NCBI GenBank assembly: GCA_963795435.1
Contig: CAWCHV010000001.1
Coordinates: forward strand, 124,001-188,000
Reading direction: 5' to 3'
From: JAFKFI01 sp963795435
Lineage (GTDB): Bacteria > Pseudomonadota > Alphaproteobacteria > Acetobacterales > Acetobacteraceae
Length of the DNA stretch: 64,000 nucleotides
The stretch's first letter is position 1, and each line of letters starts with the position of its first letter. Made by a program: the position numbers and the translations under genes. A model generated the notes under the pieces. The model did not search any database. It was not told the DNA's origin and saw only the letters and a list, made by a program, of their open reading frames with translations. Below are positions 60,968 through 64,000 of the stretch, in pieces.

Positions 60968-61963
60968 ATGGGCCTGCTGATTGATGGTGTCTGGCACGAC
61001 AAGCCGCGGGAGAGCGGACCGGCGGGCCGCTTCGTCCGCACCGAAAGCGCGTTCCGCAACTGGATAACCTCGGACGGACGGCCCGGCCCCACCGGCCAGA
61101 ACGGCTTCGCGGCGCAGCGAGGGCGCTATCACCTCTACGTCTCGCTGGCTTGTCCGTGGGCGCATCGCGTGCTGATCCTGCGCGCCCTGAAGGGCCTCGA
61201 GGCGTTGATCCCGGTCTCGGTCACGCATTGGCTGATGGCGGAGAACGGCTGGACCTTTGCGCCCGGCGACGGCGTCGTCGCCGATCCGCTGTTCGGCGCG
61301 CAGTATCTCTACGAGATCTACACCAACGCGGACGGCCACTATTCCGGCCGGGTCAGCGTCCCGGTGCTGTGGGACAAGCACACCCAGGCCATCGTCAACA
61401 ACGAGTCATCCGAAATCATCCAGATGCTGAACGGCGCGTTCGACGCCGTGGGCGCCAAGCCGGGCGATTACTACCCGAGAGAGCTCCGACCCGAGATCGA
61501 CGAACTCAACACGCGGATCTACGACACGCTGAACAACGGGGTCTACAAGGCCGGCTTCGCCACCACGCAGGAGGCCTACGAAGAGGCGGTGCTGCCGCTG
61601 TTCGACACGCTGGATTTCCTCGAGGAGCGGCTGGCGCACCGCCGGTTCCTGCTGGGCGATCGGCTGACCCTGGCCGACATCCGGCTGTTCACCACGCTGA
61701 TCCGGTTCGATGCGGTGTACCACGGTCATTTCAAATGCAATATCCGCCGCATCGTGGACTACCATAACCTGTGGGGCTACACGCGCGACATCTACCAGCT
61801 TCCCGGAGTCGCCGGGACGGTGAACTTCACGCATATCAAGCGGCACTACTACATGAGTCACCGGATGATAAACCCGACCGGTATCGTGCCGGTCGGCCCC
61901 ACCCTCGACCTCGACCGGCCAGCCGAACGGGGCAAGGACATCGCCAAGATCCTGGTGTTCTGA
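60968..61963 (+). CDS. Glutathionyl-hydroquinone reductase-type glutathione S-transferase (Xi class)
   Basis: A 331-aa protein. The catalytic Cys62 is in SLACPWAHRVLILRALKGL; the glutathione-binding region is VSVPVLWDKHTQAIVNNESS; the C-terminal helical domain has RRFLLGDRLTLADIRLFTTL and FNFTH-like VNFTHIKRHYYMSH with the conserved Tyr residues. The family removes glutathione from glutathionyl-hydroquinones (E. coli YqjG, Sphingobium PcpF). It may protect against quinones formed in aromatic catabolism. Confidence 0.93.
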   Translation: MGLLIDGVWHDKPRESGPAGRFVRTESAFRNWITSDGRPGPTGQNGFAAQRGRYHLYVSLACPWAHRVLILRALKGLEALIPVSVTHWLMAENGWTFAPGDGVVADPLFGAQYLYEIYTNADGHYSGRVSVPVLWDKHTQAIVNNESSEIIQMLNGAFDAVGAKPGDYYPRELRPEIDELNTRIYDTLNNGVYKAGFATTQEAYEEAVLPLFDTLDFLEERLAHRRFLLGDRLTLADIRLFTTLIRFDAVYHGHFKCNIRRIVDYHNLWGYTRDIYQLPGVAGTVNFTHIKRHYYMSHRMINPTGIVPVGPTLDLDRPAERGKDIAKILVF

Positions 61964-62058
61964 CCGCTAGACGCGATGCGTTACGTTTCGGTCACACGAG
62001 GGACAGAATCCCGACGCAAACTCAGTCCCATGCTGCACCCCGTCAACGGGAGAGACGC

Positions 62059-62433
62059 ATGACCGAGAGGACCGACCCGCCGCCACTGCTCACGGCGCTG
62101 GAACTCGACCGCCTCCGCGCAAGACTGGAGGCGCAGGATGCGCGCATCGAGGAGTTGCATGGTCTGCTCAGGCCGCTGCACGCCAAGCTGCACCGGATGC
62201 AGCGGATGGCACCAGGGATGTCGCGCCTCGGCGCGGTCATCCTCGCCGCACCCGCCGTCGCGGTGACGGCGCTCGCCGTGATCGTCGGCATTCTGAGCTG
62301 GCAACAGGAGCGCCGCGTCGCTCCCGCAGCGGCGGTCGCGGCCGAGGCTCCCGCTGTTCAGGCGCCGACCGCCCAATCGCAGCCGCCGCGCTTCATGCTG
62401 CCGCCGCTCCGCCCGCCCACCTCGCGCGGCTGA
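62059..62433 (+). CDS. Hypothetical single-pass membrane protein
   Basis: A 124-aa protein. Residues ~10-45 form a likely coiled coil (LELDRLRARLEAQDARIEEL, HGLLRPLHAKLHRMQRM). A hydrophobic segment follows (LGAVILAAPAVAVTALAVIV), then a Pro/Ala-rich tail. GGGAGAGA precedes the ATG at 62059. No family recognised. Confidence 0.65.
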   Translation: MTERTDPPPLLTALELDRLRARLEAQDARIEELHGLLRPLHAKLHRMQRMAPGMSRLGAVILAAPAVAVTALAVIVGILSWQQERRVAPAAAVAAEAPAVQAPTAQSQPPRFMLPPLRPPTSRG

Positions 62434-62492
62434 GGGCGCGGCGCGGATCCGCGGTCCGCCGCGCGGGCGACGGAGCCGCGGAACTCGGCGAG

Positions 62493-62737
62493 ATGGGCCT
62501 GTTCGACCCGGATTTCTATACAGCCAGCCCCCTGACGTTCCGGCGACCACCGATCTGCTGGCTCATTTCCACGGTTCGGCTCTCGGGAGGGCCGCCGATC
62601 CGCCGACGTGCGCGCAGATGGTGCTGGGGCGCCCAGCCCGCATTCCGCCACCTGCCGTGCCCGAGCAAGACAACCCCTTGGTGCATTGGCTCGACGCTCA
62701 ATACGAAGCAGCGCCGGGGCCCCTCGGCGGCGCGTAG
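62493..62737 (+). pseudogene. Small frameshifted gene with FDPDFY/PDV motif
   Basis: The frame opens MGLFDPDFYTASP. After a run of five C at about 62529-62533, another frame continues PDVPATTDLLAHFHGSALGR and ends DNPLVHWLDAQYEAAPGPLG with a stop at 62735-62737. The length is 3n+2, so one missing C would restore ~81 residues. FDP.FY...PDV...LAHF..G resembles a short motif repeated in some Rhodospirillales glycan-related proteins. It could be a remnant. The rest of the 305-bp gap (62434-62738) shows nothing else. Confidence 0.4.
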
Positions 62738-62738
62738 C

Positions 62739-63752
62739 TTAGGCCTCGGCGAGCCCCCAGAAGCGCGCGATCTCGCTGGTCGCCGAGACGGGCGCCTCGC
62801 GCACCCATTGCGAGACCCTGCCCTCGTCGCCCTCGCCGATCGGCCAGGCGTGCGGCAGGCCGGCCAGCGTCCACATCTCGACGGCGGGCGCCTCGGGCAG
62901 CCCCCAGACGCGGCGCCGCACGCCCGCCGTCGGCTCGGTCTCGGTCCAGGACGGACGGGACAGCCGATGCAGCGCGGCCCATTGGCGCGCCAGCAGCTCG
63001 GAATTGGCCGGGTCAACGGTGTGATCGGCGTCGCCGCGCCATATCGATAGGCGCGGCCAAGGTCCGGCGTAACCCGCCGGCCCTCGCTCGCGGGCCTTGT
63101 CGGCCCATTCCAGGCCGGACAGGTCGGGGCCGGCATGGGACATGCGGGCGAACGCCTGCCCCATGTCGTCGGCGCAGCCCACCGGCAGCCCCGCCACGAC
63201 AGCCCCCGCGGCGAACACGTCGGGATAGGAGGCCAGCAGCGCCGCGGCCATGCTGCCGCCAGCCGACAGGCCCGCGACAAAGATGCGTCGCTGGTCGGAG
63301 CGAAAGCCTGTCGCCGCCTCGGTCACCATCTGGCGGATCGAAACCGCCTCGCCCCGGCCGCGCCGCGTGTCGATCGGGCGGAACCAGTTGAAGCAGCCGC
63401 CCCGGTTGTTCTCCTGCGTCTGCGCCGGGATCACCACCGGCAGGCTCAACCGGTCGGCGAGCGTCAACCAGCCGGATTCCGTCGCGAACCCGGCCGCGTC
63501 CTGCCCACAGCCATGCAGCACCACGATCAGCGGCGCGCCGGGCCGTGGCGTGGTCGGCGGGGCGTAGAGCAGCATCTTCAGCCCGCCCGGGTTGGAGCCG
63601 AAGGCCGGCACCTCCATCACGCCAGGCACCTCCGCGGCCCGGGCCGCGAACGGCGTCGGGGGCGTGAGCTTGGCGTTCAGGACCACGGACGCCGCGCGCA
63701 TGGCGTCCTCGATCCCGCGGCGCCCGAGCCGCATCGCGCGTGTCAACTTCAT
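62739..63752 (-). CDS. Extracellular-type PHB depolymerase family esterase
   Basis: A 337-aa alpha/beta hydrolase of the type-1 PHB depolymerase/feruloyl-esterase family. PLIVVLHGCGQDAAGFATES carries the oxyanion HGCGQ, the lipase-box Ser (about residue 168) is in VAGLSAGGSMAAALLASYPD, and AGLPVGCADD, SIWRGDADHTVDP and MWTLAGLPHAWPIG supply further family features including Asp and His. The NNRGGCFNWFRP stretch is diagnostic. No clear signal peptide: the N-terminus is basic (MKLTRAMRLGRRG), so secretion is uncertain. It may act on polyesters or aryl esters. Confidence 0.88.
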   Translation of the reverse strand: MKLTRAMRLGRRGIEDAMRAASVVLNAKLTPPTPFAARAAEVPGVMEVPAFGSNPGGLKMLLYAPPTTPRPGAPLIVVLHGCGQDAAGFATESGWLTLADRLSLPVVIPAQTQENNRGGCFNWFRPIDTRRGRGEAVSIRQMVTEAATGFRSDQRRIFVAGLSAGGSMAAALLASYPDVFAAGAVVAGLPVGCADDMGQAFARMSHAGPDLSGLEWADKARERGPAGYAGPWPRLSIWRGDADHTVDPANSELLARQWAALHRLSRPSWTETEPTAGVRRRVWGLPEAPAVEMWTLAGLPHAWPIGEGDEGRVSQWVREAPVSATSEIARFWGLAEA

Positions 63753-63852
63753 GGGTGGAAAAGCCTCCGATGCCTCAGCGCGTCTTCAACGCCGCTCACC
63801 CATATGTGGATTGCCGCAGCGCAGCATAAGACCGAAAGCGGCTATCGACGGC

Positions 63853-64000
63853 TCACGGATGCTTGTGGATCGGGTCGACCCAGTAGACCGCCTCGGGCTT
63901 CTCCACCGGCTCGATCGCCAGGTTCACCACCACGGCCTCATTGTCGCTGCGCACCAGCACGCATTCCAGCGTCTCGTCGGAGCTGGCGTTGATCTCCTGA
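63853..64000 (-). CDS. C-terminal end of a cupin-like protein (5' part outside window)
   Basis: The last 48 codons of a minus-strand gene are visible: EINASSDETLECVLVRSDNE, AVVVNLAIEPVEKPEAVYWV and DPIHKHP before TGA. The pattern (INASSDETLECVLVR) looks like the last strands of a cupin-fold protein. Identity is tentative because most of the gene is missing. About 100 bp separate its stop from the esterase start. Confidence 0.55.
   Translation of the reverse strand, partial: QEINASSDETLECVLVRSDNEAVVVNLAIEPVEKPEAVYWVDPIHKHP

Overview
This 64 kb window is a dense, high-GC stretch of bacterial chromosome (GC-rich third codon positions, short gaps, many ATGA overlaps). Gene content points to an alphaproteobacterium, most likely Rhodospirillales/Acetobacteraceae: etfA-hbd, a short alphaproteobacterial HPr kinase linked to rapZ, a mannose-type EIIA, HPr and enzyme I, sdhCDAB, small hypothetical proteins of acetic-acid-bacterium type, and many catabolic genes. 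No rRNA, tRNA or CRISPR array was seen. Taxonomy is inferred from gene order and protein style, not from a search.

Layout. 1-6306: end of etfA, hbd, an alpha/beta hydrolase, pirin, a 16-bp tandem repeat array, a PEBP-family gene, an enoyl-CoA hydratase and a PLP-dependent dehydratase. 6368-10495: a regulatory phosphotransfer operon (hprK, rapZ, EIIA, HPr, enzyme I) with no sugar permease. 10567-13916: an MFS transporter, a hypothetical gene whose near-consensus promoter abuts its start codon, and a stand-alone ATP-dependent DNA ligase. 14111-17597: sdhCDAB. 17638-22339: a palindromic repeat, a tyrosine-phosphatase-like gene, then on the minus strand pgsA-mobB-lipoprotein-moaD-moaE-exported protein (molybdenum cofactor genes), and maf.

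22340-27880 is a lower-GC accessory island. It holds two inverted, near-identical IS630-family elements and one IS66-family element. Removing the insertions in silico restores a two-gene cassette: a 65-aa protein whose stop overlaps by ATGA the start of a 151-aa membrane protein. Two further unknown genes are also interrupted there.

27881-45453 is catabolic and transport: pobA, a DUF72 gene, a dipeptide-type ABC transporter (solute-binding protein, two permeases, a fused double ATPase), a complete branched-chain 2-oxoacid dehydrogenase operon (E1alpha, E1beta, E2, E3) with an SMP-30 lactonase, and a ribose-type ABC transporter whose ATPase carries an extra C-terminal domain. 45645-57145 appears to be an uncharacterised catabolic locus: beta-propeller protein, TPP enzyme, CoxG-like protein, class II aldolase, methyltransferase, HD protein, SDR, DUF35 protein, thiolase, AAHS transporter and gentisate dioxygenase, next to an unrecognised 516-aa protein. 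The right end has a LexA/CI-like S24 repressor, a VWA (DUF1194) protein, a glutathionyl-hydroquinone reductase-type GST, a PHB-depolymerase-type esterase and the end of a cupin-like gene.

Four otherwise intact genes (18409-19024, 29985-32022, 33882-35511, 53387-54563) are each broken by what looks like one surplus base. A fifth short gene (62493-62737), and perhaps the MFS gene start near 10625, look one base short. This is either real decay or systematic consensus error, and should be resolved before these loci are called pseudogenes.
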